Shown: positions 16,466-24,397 of the stretch, in pieces
How the letters are laid out: every line of letters begins with the position of its first letter
How positions within the stretch are numbered: the stretch's first letter is position 1
Assembly (NCBI GenBank): GCA_964558655.1
Contig: CAZLEX010000002.1
Coordinates: forward strand, 68,589 to 132,588
DNA: 64,000 nucleotides
DNA from: RGIG6353 sp964558655
GTDB lineage: Bacteria > Bacillota > Clostridia > Oscillospirales > SIG627
Direction: 5' to 3'
The notes under the pieces: model-generated
Database searches by the model: none
The model's input: only the letters and a program-made list of their open reading frames with translations
What the model was told of the DNA's origin: nothing
Translations under genes and position numbers: made by a program

Positions 16466-17212
16466 TCACCTTACAATCGGAATAATGCCGTCAAATCCGC
16501 AAAAATCGTTACAGTGCGGATCGGGAAGCAGGAGAAAGTCCTCTTTGTCGTAATTTTTTCTGTCGAATTTTATTTTGTCGGGTACATATGCGTTAAGTAC
16601 GGTTTTTCCCGTCGCACTTCTTACGGAAACGGGATAAAATTTTCCAAGAGATGAAAAATCCAGACGACTTGCGGCCTTTTTGCCTATGAAAATTATTCTT
16701 TTGCCGCTCGTCTGTTCAAATGCGAAGTTTCCGCTGTCAATCATCAGGGTAAGAGTTGCCTCTTTTTCTCCCGTTTTTATCTTTGCTTCAACGCATATTG
16801 CCTGCATGCTTCTTGCCGTTCTCTTTTGCAGAACCGTAAAAACGGTTTCGGCCGTAAGTGCAAGCATTATGACCGGAAGCGGAAGAAGTGCGGCGGAAAA
16901 ACTTTTCCGTATGACGCTTTCAATGGAGGTAAGAATTCCTCCGACGAATATTTCGGAACATAAAAATGTGAAAAAAGGGAATAAGGCGGGAGGCGGAAAA
17001 ACGATAAGGCACATCAAATACCCTGCGGGGAGCAAAATAAGACAGGAGAGAAATGTTTTTTGAAAAAGCAGAAACAGTGATACGGCACCTCCCAGAGCCG
17101 AGGCAAGGCACAGTTTTGCCGTGTGCGGATTTTTATGCGATATACGGCAGGAAGCGTAAAGAGATATGTAGTCGATACAAAAATTCACAAAAAAGTATAT
17201 GTCAATATAAAT
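16466..17212 (-). CDS. spoIIGA: SpoIIGA, pro-sigma-E processing aspartic protease
   Basis: Membrane protease that removes the sigma-E pro-sequence in the mother cell after SpoIIR signalling. Seen: five hydrophobic segments in the first 150 residues and the aspartic-protease motif LMIDSGNF in the C-terminal domain, with a second-domain GKTVLNAYVPD and a C-terminal GFDGIIPIV. The open frame extends to ATG 17245 and GTG 17221, but neither has a Shine-Dalgarno. GAGG lies exactly eight bases before an ATT codon at 17212. Starting there gives (I/M)YIDIYFFVNF, matching the usual MxxYIDVxFLxNF family start. An AUU start is therefore proposed, but not certain. sigE follows after 11 bp. Confidence 0.88.
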   Translation of the reverse strand: MYIDIYFFVNFCIDYISLYASCRISHKNPHTAKLCLASALGGAVSLFLLFQKTFLSCLILLPAGYLMCLIVFPPPALFPFFTFLCSEIFVGGILTSIESVIRKSFSAALLPLPVIMLALTAETVFTVLQKRTARSMQAICVEAKIKTGEKEATLTLMIDSGNFAFEQTSGKRIIFIGKKAASRLDFSSLGKFYPVSVRSATGKTVLNAYVPDKIKFDRKNYDKEDFLLLPDPHCNDFCGFDGIIPIVR

Positions 17213-17320
17213 TTTTATCACCTCGCATACAAATATATCAAACATCGGACACTTTTTTTGTCAAAAAAGCGGGAGAGCAAAGGAATATCAAAAAAATTGC
17301 CGGGCTTTTCGCTCTGTCGT

Positions 17321-17355
17321 ATTGTAGGGTAAAAAGGCGTATTTCGTTTTGACAA
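17321..17355 (-). promoter_or_regulatory. Candidate Spo0A-controlled spoIIG promoter
   Basis: Minus strand: TTGTCA (17350-17355) and TACAAT (17321-17326) are 23 bases apart. This is close to the unusually long spacing known for the Spo0A-activated spoIIG promoter of Bacillus subtilis. The -35-like element lies in CTTGTCAAAA, one mismatch from the Spo0A box TTTGTCRAA, and a perfect TTTGTCAAA lies at 17257-17265 on the plus strand. Tentative. Confidence 0.4.
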
Positions 17356-17377
17356 GGCGTTGACGGTGTGATATAAT
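17349..17377 (+). promoter_or_regulatory. Consensus promoter of the metallophosphoesterase gene
   Basis: TTGACA (17349-17354), 17-base spacer, TATAAT (17372-17377) with an extended TGA before the -10. Its -35 overlaps the -35-like element of the divergent spoIIGA promoter. Confidence 0.9.
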
Positions 17378-17447
17378 ATCTTTGAGATGTAATGATACTT
17401 TGCCTTCTATATAAAATATAAAATAAAAAGCGAAAGGAAAAAGAAAA

Positions 17448-18284
17448 ATGAATTTTATTCACACAACTTTAAATGTGGGTGCGGAAGTGCCTTTTTCCGC
17501 AATTCATATAACGGATACTCACATTGTGCTTTCCGATGACAGAGACGATGAACGCAAGGCAAAACTTGCCGAACAGCGAGGGGAGATTCCGAAGTTTACG
17601 GGTGCGTGGGAACTGTTAAAAATAGCTTCGGAAATGTCGAAAAAAGACTCTCTTCCGATTCTGCATACGGGAGATTTTATCGATTTTGTATCTTATGCCA
17701 ATCTGGACGCCGTAAAAAAATATGTAAGTGAAAACGATTTTTTTATGGCGGCGGGCAATCACGAGTTTTCTCTTTATGTCGGAGAAGCCGTTGAAGATGC
17801 CGCTTACCGAAATCAGAGTCTTGCGAGAGTACAGGCGTCTTTTTCAAACGATATACGGTTTTCTTCCCGTGTTATAAACGGAGTAAATTTCATCGCGCTC
17901 GATAACTCCTATTATTTGATTGAATATGAACAGCTGGAAAAGCTGAAAAAAGAAGTCGGCAGGGGAATACCGACGGTGCTTCTCGTGCATACGCCGCTGT
18001 ATGAAGATGGGCTTTACAATTTTCATCGCAGACTTCATGAGGGACAGCCGACATTTTTGATGAATGTTCCCGAAGAGAAAACGGAGTATTACGATAAGAA
18101 TAGCCGTGAGATACAGCGTGCCGACGAAATTACACGGGAAGCATACGATTACATAACGAATACTCCTTTGATAAAGGCGGTTTTGTGCGGACATCTTCAT
18201 TACGATTACGACGGCGAAATTACTCCGTCTCTGCCTCAGATTGTGACGGGCTGGTCAACAATAAGAAGAATAGATTTTAAGTGA
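17448..18284 (+). CDS. Calcineurin-like metallophosphoesterase
   Basis: Predicted cytoplasmic two-metal phosphoesterase of unknown substrate. All family motifs are visible in order: ITDTHIVL (DxH), LHTGDFIDF (GDxxD), AAGNHEFSL (GNHE), VLLVHTPLYE, and AVLCGHLHYDY (GHxH). No signal peptide or membrane segment. 278 residues. Monocistronic between a strong upstream promoter and the LtaS-like gene, which has its own promoter. The neighbours do not identify a substrate. Confidence 0.9.
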   Translation: MNFIHTTLNVGAEVPFSAIHITDTHIVLSDDRDDERKAKLAEQRGEIPKFTGAWELLKIASEMSKKDSLPILHTGDFIDFVSYANLDAVKKYVSENDFFMAAGNHEFSLYVGEAVEDAAYRNQSLARVQASFSNDIRFSSRVINGVNFIALDNSYYLIEYEQLEKLKKEVGRGIPTVLLVHTPLYEDGLYNFHRRLHEGQPTFLMNVPEEKTEYYDKNSREIQRADEITREAYDYITNTPLIKAVLCGHLHYDYDGEITPSLPQIVTGWSTIRRIDFK

Positions 18285-18332
18285 AAAATGCGTCGGAATA
18301 TCCCGTGAATTTGCACATTTTTGCGAAAAAGC

Positions 18333-18361
18333 TTGAAAAAAGCCGAAAAAGGTGGTACAAT
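18333..18361 (+). promoter_or_regulatory. Promoter of the LtaS-like/SGNH operon
   Basis: TTGAAA (18333-18338), 17-base spacer, TACAAT (18356-18361), 30 bases before the LtaS-like start. Confidence 0.8.
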
Positions 18362-18390
18362 ACCCAAAAAATTTATGTTATGAGGGTATT

Positions 18391-20322
18391 ATGAAAATAA
18401 ATATCAGACCGGGACGACGCTTTTTTATATGTGCCGGCACAGTCATTGCTTTTTTGTTTCTGTGCCTGTTCGGAGTGTTTGAACTGCATATGGACGGAAG
18501 CGTTATTCGGCAGGGTGCCGTAATTGCGGGTTCTGCTTTGCTGTTTTTGACAGCTTCCATGATAAGTGTCAGTTTTAAAAAGAGTTATGCCGCATGGATT
18601 GCGGCGGCGTTTTTGTCCTTGCTCAGTTTTGTTTTCGGGCAAATTCTTTTGGACCTTTCTCCGTTTGACATGAAATTCAAAATTATTTTGTCGAATTTTA
18701 TTTTGATATGTTTTCTTTACGCTTTTTCTCTCACGGTTTTTCCAAGTACCCGATTCGGTCTGGCACTTCCCGCACTTGTGCTTTTCGTTTTTCATTTTGT
18801 GAACTATTCCGTGTATATGTTCAGAGGGCTGGAATTGACGGTAAGCGATTTTTACTCCGTTAAAAACGCTCTGGGAATTGCGTCGAAATATTCTCCGTAC
18901 TTTACTTCTTCGGCCTTTATCTCCCTTTCGGTTTTTGCCTCATGTTTCGTGATAATTCTTTCGTCTGACTTTCCAAAAGTTTCGAAAAAGTTCAGAATAT
19001 GTTCTCTTGTTTCGTCTTTGGTATTACTTACGGGGATTTTTGCTGAGGCGAAATTCGGTCCGGGAGAAATTGAGTGGTTTGGAAAAAACGGGACAAAATA
19101 CAACGGTGCAACCTACAATGTACTTGTCGAATTGAGGTGCAACACCGTAAGTCCGGGAGAAAATTACAGTGCGGAGAGGGCACACGAGATTATAAGTTCT
19201 TACGGCACCGGTACCGAAAGCGATCCGGATTCTCCGCACATCATCGTGATTATGAGCGAGTCCTTTGCCGACTTGTCGGTTTTGGGAGAATTGACGCTTG
19301 AGGGAGACGATCCGCTTGAATTTTTCAATTCGCTTACGGAAAACACTGTTCGCGGAAGTGCGATTTCTTCGATATTCGGAGGAGGAACGGCAACTTCCGA
19401 ATGGGAATTTCTGACGGCAAACAGCGAGGCGTTTCTGCCCAACGGTTCCATTGCCTATCAGCAGTATATTACCGACCATTCATGGAGTATTGTGGCAGCT
19501 CTTAAATCCGAAGGGTATACCGCAGTTGCCATGCACCCGTATGAAAACGGCTTTTGGAGACGCAATACGGTTTACGACATCATGGGATTTGACGAAATGT
19601 ATTTCATGGACGACCTGAGCAGCGATGATACGCTCCGAGATTTTGTTACGGATAGGTCTCTTTATTCCGATATAATCGAACGCTTTGAATCAAAAGATGA
19701 CGGCGAGAAGCTTTTTATGTTCAATGTCACTATGCAAAATCACGGAGGATATCTGTACGGTGATTTTCAATCAACCGTTACTGCGGGTAATTCGGCGTGG
19801 ACCGATGTTGACCAGTATCTTTCGCTTTTGAAAATTTCGGATGATGCATTGAAAGAGTTTGTGGGTTATTTTGAAAACATTGACGAAAAAGTTTGCCTTG
19901 TGTTCTTCGGAGATCATCAGCCGGCACTTAATGTTGACTTCTTCAATGTGCTTCTCGGCTCGTCCGAACCGGATTTAAACGATACGGTAAAGAAATATAC
20001 AGTACCGTTTATAGTCTGGACAAATTACGAAAGCGAAGAGTGTGACGGAGTGCTTACAAGTCTCAATGCACTTTCCTCAATCGTTTTGGATAAGGCGGGA
20101 ATATCGCTTCCGGCATATATCGAATTTGTCAAAGATTTTTCCCAAACCGTTCCGGTTGTCACGCCGTTTTGCTATTTTTCAAAGACTTACAATGAGTTTG
20201 TTCCTCTTTCTCAAGCCGAAGGCGATGAGCTTGAATGGATAGAAAAATATAAAATTTTACAGTATAATAACCTGTTCGATAAGAGCGGACGAGTAGAGGT
20301 ATTTAAGTATGAGACTTACTGA
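18391..20322 (+). CDS. LtaS-family sulfatase-fold phosphoglycerol transferase
   Basis: Membrane enzyme of the lipoteichoic acid synthase family, expected to transfer glycerol phosphate from phosphatidylglycerol at the cell surface. Seen: about six hydrophobic segments in residues 10-215, then an extracellular sulfatase-fold domain. Its metal/catalytic elements are IVIMSESFADL (Glu about 290), GGGTATSEWEF with the probable nucleophile Thr 333, MQNHGGY and FFGDHQPAL. 643 residues. GAGGG four bases before the ATG at 18391 favours this over the longer frame from 18352. The 3' end overlaps the first SGNH gene by 14 bases. It could also modify exported glycans rather than make LTA. Confidence 0.85.
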   Translation: MKINIRPGRRFFICAGTVIAFLFLCLFGVFELHMDGSVIRQGAVIAGSALLFLTASMISVSFKKSYAAWIAAAFLSLLSFVFGQILLDLSPFDMKFKIILSNFILICFLYAFSLTVFPSTRFGLALPALVLFVFHFVNYSVYMFRGLELTVSDFYSVKNALGIASKYSPYFTSSAFISLSVFASCFVIILSSDFPKVSKKFRICSLVSSLVLLTGIFAEAKFGPGEIEWFGKNGTKYNGATYNVLVELRCNTVSPGENYSAERAHEIISSYGTGTESDPDSPHIIVIMSESFADLSVLGELTLEGDDPLEFFNSLTENTVRGSAISSIFGGGTATSEWEFLTANSEAFLPNGSIAYQQYITDHSWSIVAALKSEGYTAVAMHPYENGFWRRNTVYDIMGFDEMYFMDDLSSDDTLRDFVTDRSLYSDIIERFESKDDGEKLFMFNVTMQNHGGYLYGDFQSTVTAGNSAWTDVDQYLSLLKISDDALKEFVGYFENIDEKVCLVFFGDHQPALNVDFFNVLLGSSEPDLNDTVKKYTVPFIVWTNYESEECDGVLTSLNALSSIVLDKAGISLPAYIEFVKDFSQTVPVVTPFCYFSKTYNEFVPLSQAEGDELEWIEKYKILQYNNLFDKSGRVEVFKYETY

Positions 20323-21280
20323 TGAACAAATCAAAAAAATTACAAAAGGAGTCTGTGCCGTAGAGCAGGAAGAAGGGTATTGGCGTTTTTTGCGTTTCCA
20401 GAAAGAAGTTCTCACGGAACTTTCGGTAATAGGCGAGGAAAAGCGTATACAATCCCTTGTTCCGTCGGGTGTAAGGTTTGATTTTTACACCGACAGCACT
20501 GAACTTAAAATCGGAGTTAAAACCAATTATATTACCGGAAATTTCGAACTCTGGGTTGACGGACTGTTAACAGATGTTGCCGGTGCGTCGGACAGCGATG
20601 CCGAGTGTGAAAAATATGTTGAATTTAAGATGAATGGCGGGAAAAAGCATATAGTGCTTTATTTCCCGACTTACGGAATTGCACGGCTGTCGTCTGTTGA
20701 ACTTTCGGACAATGCTTGGTTTGAGCCGTGCGAGGAAAAACCGCTTGCGGTATTTTTCGGAGACAGCATAACTCAGGGATATACTACACATTGGTCGTCG
20801 TTAAATTATGTCGCAAGGCTTTCGAGAAAGATGAACATGGATTTTCATAATTTCGGCATAAGCGGAGATATATTCAATACGGTGGTGACGAAAGCTTCTC
20901 TTTCACGAAAACCGGAATATGTTTTCGCCTCTTACGGCACAAACGACTGGAAAGAAGGAAAGGGTTTTCCGTCTGAGATAAAAAAGAATATGCGTGACTT
21001 TTTTGTTCGGATTTGTTCCAAGTATCCGGAGTCGAGAATCATCGATATTCTTCCTATTTGGCGTGCCGACGCCGATAACGGATATCCTTTCAAGTTTGCC
21101 GAACTTTCCGTTCTTATGCGAGAAGTTCTTCGTGAATTTAAGACGGTTGAGGTTATCGACGGGCTGACACTCGTGCCTCATGTGCCTGCACTTTTTGCAG
21201 ACAGAAGTCTTCACCCCAATGAAACGGGATTTGAATTTTACGCCGACGGAATTTTCAATTACTTATCGCAAAAGGGTTGA
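20309..21280 (+). CDS. SGNH/GDSL hydrolase, copy 1 of a tandem pair
   Basis: Two-part protein: an N-terminal beta-rich domain (about residues 1-140) and a C-terminal SGNH hydrolase domain. Catalytic blocks: VFFGDSITQGYTT (nucleophile Ser), SYGTNDWKEG (GxND) and DRSLHPNETG (Asp/His). No signal peptide, so probably cytoplasmic; may remove acyl groups from sugars. 323 residues. It begins inside the end of the LtaS-like gene, so the two are translationally coupled. The next gene is a close paralogue. Confidence 0.85.
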   Translation: MRLTDEQIKKITKGVCAVEQEEGYWRFLRFQKEVLTELSVIGEEKRIQSLVPSGVRFDFYTDSTELKIGVKTNYITGNFELWVDGLLTDVAGASDSDAECEKYVEFKMNGGKKHIVLYFPTYGIARLSSVELSDNAWFEPCEEKPLAVFFGDSITQGYTTHWSSLNYVARLSRKMNMDFHNFGISGDIFNTVVTKASLSRKPEYVFASYGTNDWKEGKGFPSEIKKNMRDFFVRICSKYPESRIIDILPIWRADADNGYPFKFAELSVLMREVLREFKTVEVIDGLTLVPHVPALFADRSLHPNETGFEFYADGIFNYLSQKG

Positions 21281-21313
21281 TTTTACGAAAAAATATTGTA
21301 AAATAAATACAGA
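21122..21313 (+). repeat. Direct repeat, left copy (partner 22182-22373)
   Basis: 192 bases covering the 3' end of SGNH copy 1 and 33 bases past its stop recur 1,060 bases downstream with about four mismatches by eye. The rest of the two genes is similar but clearly less so. Confidence 0.9.
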
Positions 21314-21365
21314 CGGTGACGGAATTTTGACACCGTAAATTATACAGATAAAGTGAGATGATAAA

Positions 21366-22340
21366 ATGAAGCTTAATGACGAACAAATCAGGAAAATTAC
21401 GAAAGGTGTTTGTACCGTAGAGCAGGAAGAAGGTCATTTGCGTTTTTTGCGTTTTCCGAAAGAAGTTCTTACGGAACTTGCAAAAATCGATCAGTCCAAG
21501 CACACGCAGGCCCTTGTTGCGTCGGGTATAAGGTTTGATTTTTACACCGACAGCACAGATCTTAAAATCGGTATTACAACGACTTACGCTACGGCGAATT
21601 TCGAGCTTTGGGTTGACGGGGAGCTTACAAGTGTTGCCGGAGCAACCGACAGTATGGGTGAGAGTAAATCCGTGGGATTCAAAATGAAGGACGGAAAAAA
21701 GCATGTAGTGCTCTATTTTCCGACTTACGGAATTGTACGGCTGTCTTCGGTCGAACTTTCGGACAATGCTTGGTTTGAGCCGTGCGAAGACAAAACTCTT
21801 GCCGTATTTTTCGGAGACAGCATAACTCAGGGATATACGACACCTTGGGCATCGCTGAACTATGTCGCAAGGCTTTCGAGAAAGATGGATGTGGATTTTC
21901 ATAATTTCGGCATAAGCGGAGATATATTCAATACGGTGGTGACAGAAGCCTCTCTTTCGCGAAAACCGGAATATGTTTTTGCCTCTTACGGCACAAACGA
22001 TTGGGGATGCGGAAAATTTTCTCCCGCAGAATTCAAGAAAAATATGCGTGACTTTTTTGTTCGGATCTGTGCTAAGTATCCGGAATCGAGAATTATCGAT
22101 ATTCTTCCTATATGGCGTGCCGACGGGTACACTGATGCTTGGTACCCCTTTAAATTCGAGGAAATTTTCGTTCTTATGAGGGAAGTTCTTCGTGAATTTA
22201 AGACGGTTGAGGTTATCGACGGGCTGACACTCGTGCCTCATGTGCCTGCACTTTTTGCAGACAGAAGTCTTCACCCCAACGAAACGGGATTTGAATTTTA
22301 CGCTGACGGAATTTTCAATTATTTATCGCAAAAGAGTTGA
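21366..22340 (+). CDS. SGNH/GDSL hydrolase, copy 2 of a tandem pair
   Basis: Paralogue of the previous gene with the same layout: GDSITQGYTT, SYGTNDWGCG and DRSLHPNETG. The whole protein aligns without large gaps, the last about 50 residues are almost identical, and even the intergenic sequence after both genes is shared. This indicates tandem duplication with later sequence homogenisation. Differences gather in the N-terminal domain and around residues 220-255, which may change specificity. 324 residues. Followed by the TIM-barrel isomerase gene. Confidence 0.85.
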   Translation: MKLNDEQIRKITKGVCTVEQEEGHLRFLRFPKEVLTELAKIDQSKHTQALVASGIRFDFYTDSTDLKIGITTTYATANFELWVDGELTSVAGATDSMGESKSVGFKMKDGKKHVVLYFPTYGIVRLSSVELSDNAWFEPCEDKTLAVFFGDSITQGYTTPWASLNYVARLSRKMDVDFHNFGISGDIFNTVVTEASLSRKPEYVFASYGTNDWGCGKFSPAEFKKNMRDFFVRICAKYPESRIIDILPIWRADGYTDAWYPFKFEEIFVLMREVLREFKTVEVIDGLTLVPHVPALFADRSLHPNETGFEFYADGIFNYLSQKS

Positions 22341-22373
22341 TTTTACGAAAAAATATTGTAAAATAAATACAGA
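22182..22373 (+). repeat. Direct repeat, right copy (partner 21122-21313)
   Basis: Second copy of the 192-base near-identical segment at the 3' end of SGNH copy 2 and its downstream spacer. Marks the 1,060-base duplication unit. Confidence 0.9.
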
Positions 22374-22426
22374 TCAAGCTGACAGAATTTTGACACAGTA
22401 ATTATACAGAAAAGTGAGGTAAGATT

Positions 22427-23398
22427 ATGAAACTTGGTGTATTTTCTCCTGCATTGGCAACATTGTCCTTTCGCGAAATGATAGAATATCTTTCGAGTAT
22501 CGGGGTAGAACAGGTCGAAATGGGTGCGGGCGGCTGTCCCGGCAAAGCACATTTCGATCCCGAAGTATTGCTTGCCGATGAGAAAAAAATCGACGAAATA
22601 AAAAAGATTCTTCGCGACAACAACATGGAAATATCGGCTATCAGCTGTCACGGTAATCCCGTTCACCCGGATAAGACAGTTGCGAAGACATATCACGACG
22701 ATTTCGAGCGGGCTGTTTTGCTTGCCGAAAAGCTCGGTGTTGAAACGGTAGTCGGATTTTCGGGTTGTCCCGGAGATTCGGAAAATTCAAAGTACTCAAA
22801 CTGGGTCACCTGTCCCTGGCCCGTTGAATTCGGTACGATACTGAACTGGCAGTGGAACGAGGTTTTAATTCCCTATTGGAAAAAAGAAGCCGAATTTTGC
22901 AAAGCTCACGGAATTAAGAAGATTGCATTTGAAATGCATCCGGGATTTTGTGTTTATAACCCGGAAACCGTTCTGCGATTAAGAGACGCGGTCGGTGACA
23001 TTATAGGTGCGAATGTGGATCCGAGTCATCTCTATTGGCAGGGTATGAAGCCGGTTGAGGTTATAAAGACGCTCGGGAAAGCCGGAGCCATTTATCACTT
23101 CCACGCAAAAGACACCAAGATTGACGAGAGCAATACATCTGTAAACGGTGTGCTTGACAACAAGCCTTATGCCGATGTTCTCGGGCGTTCGTGGGTGTTC
23201 CGTACCGTCGGTTACGGTCACGGCAAGGAAGAATGGAACGATATCATATCGACTTTGAGAAAAGTGGGATATGACGGTACCGTAAGCATTGAGCATGAGG
23301 ATTCTCTCATGTCTCAAAAAGAAGGGCTTGAAAAAGCGGTTCGCTTCCTTCGCGATGTTCTCATAAAAGAAGAATGTGCGAAAATGTGGTGGGTATAA
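22427..23398 (+). CDS. Sugar phosphate isomerase/epimerase (AP-endonuclease-2-type TIM barrel)
   Basis: Xylose-isomerase-like TIM barrel, likely a divalent-metal sugar isomerase or epimerase. Metal-ligand strands visible: FEMHPGF (Glu), ANVDPSHLYW (Asp/His), HFHAKDTK (His) and VSIEHEDSL (Glu). Also EQVEMGAGG near the N-terminus. 323 residues, no signal peptide. AGTGAGGT precedes the ATG. It is the last gene of the LtaS-like/SGNH unit, ended by a strong terminator. The context suggests cytoplasmic handling of a modified sugar, but the substrate cannot be named. Confidence 0.88.
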   Translation: MKLGVFSPALATLSFREMIEYLSSIGVEQVEMGAGGCPGKAHFDPEVLLADEKKIDEIKKILRDNNMEISAISCHGNPVHPDKTVAKTYHDDFERAVLLAEKLGVETVVGFSGCPGDSENSKYSNWVTCPWPVEFGTILNWQWNEVLIPYWKKEAEFCKAHGIKKIAFEMHPGFCVYNPETVLRLRDAVGDIIGANVDPSHLYWQGMKPVEVIKTLGKAGAIYHFHAKDTKIDESNTSVNGVLDNKPYADVLGRSWVFRTVGYGHGKEEWNDIISTLRKVGYDGTVSIEHEDSLMSQKEGLEKAVRFLRDVLIKEECAKMWWV

Positions 23399-23417
23399 TT
23401 TAAAGTTAATCGATTTT

Positions 23418-23457
23418 AAGCGGTTGAGAAATTTTCTTTCTCGGCCGCTTTTTTTTA
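23418..23457 (+). terminator. Intrinsic terminator after the isomerase gene
   Basis: A 14-bp stem (23418-23431 with 23437-23450, two G-T pairs), loop TTTTC, then eight T residues. Confidence 0.9.
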
Positions 23458-23612
23458 TAAAAAAATTCCAATTTTTACATTTTAGGGTTATTTTTTTACA
23501 AATAGGACGAAAATTTTCCTTTTATGTGTATTATTTAACTGTATAAAATCGCGAAAAATGTAATATGTGCAAAAGAGCAGTGCTTTTACATACAGCAAGG
23601 AAGGTATCGAAA

Positions 23613-24380
23613 ATGAATTATATCGTTTCTGCCGAAACGGACATCGGTATATTTAAGAATACAAATCAGGACAGCCTGTCCGTTAAAATCATAAATACTC
23701 CTGCCGGAAGAACGGCTTTTGCGATTCTGTGTGACGGTATGGGCGGGTTGTCAAAAGGTGAAACGGCAAGTGCATCGGTTATAAAAGCGTTCGATGCGTG
23801 GGTACTTAACACTTTGCCGAGCGTTTGCACTTCGGGCTTTGACGAAAACACGGTCAAAACTCAATGGGAAGAAATATTGCAAAATATGAACTCACGCATA
23901 AAATCGTACGGAGCAAAACAGGGAGTTAAGCTCGGTACGACGGCTGTGATTTTGCTTTTGACCGATAAAAAATATTTCATCATGAATGTCGGTGACTCAA
24001 GGGTATATGAGATAAGAGAAAATTTAGTGAAGCTCACTGAGGATCAAACATTTGTTGCACGCGAGGTTGCACTCGGAAATATGACTGCCGAGCAGGCCGA
24101 AAAAGACGAAAGACGCAGTGTACTTTTGCAGTGTATCGGAGCGTCGAACGCGGTATACCCAGATTTTTTTGTCGGTGAAACGAAGCAAAACGCGGTGTAT
24201 ATGCTTTGTTCGGACGGTTTTCGTCATGAAATTACGGAGCAGGAAATTTTTGACGGTTTTCGTCCGGAAGTCCTTGTGAACGATTCGGTTATGAAGCAAA
24301 ATTCCGTAAATTTAATCGAACTTAACAAACAGCGTAACGAGCGGGACAATATATCGGTTATTTTGGTAAGAACCTTTTAA
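23613..24380 (+). CDS. PP2C-family Ser/Thr protein phosphatase (T7SS-like locus)
   Basis: Predicted Mn/Mg-dependent phosphatase opposing the kinase encoded next. Seen: TNQDSLSVK, ILCDGMGGLSKGE (metal-binding Asp), GTTAVILL, NVGDSRVYEI, YMLCSDGF and RDNISVIL, all PP2C signatures in order. 255 residues. The longer frame from 23565 lacks a good ribosome site; AAGGAAGG precedes the ATG at 23613. First gene of the 12.6-kb ESX-like gene run. A phosphatase-kinase pair at the head of the locus suggests phospho-control of the secretion proteins downstream. Confidence 0.92.
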   Translation: MNYIVSAETDIGIFKNTNQDSLSVKIINTPAGRTAFAILCDGMGGLSKGETASASVIKAFDAWVLNTLPSVCTSGFDENTVKTQWEEILQNMNSRIKSYGAKQGVKLGTTAVILLLTDKKYFIMNVGDSRVYEIRENLVKLTEDQTFVAREVALGNMTAEQAEKDERRSVLLQCIGASNAVYPDFFVGETKQNAVYMLCSDGFRHEITEQEIFDGFRPEVLVNDSVMKQNSVNLIELNKQRNERDNISVILVRTF

Positions 24381-24397
24381 TTTTAAGGGAGAAAAGT

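Noticed and set aside
21255..22274. 339-codon open frame on the minus strand
   Set aside because: It is exactly antisense to SGNH copy 2 and an equivalent antisense frame runs under copy 1. It has no ribosome site and no recognisable protein features.
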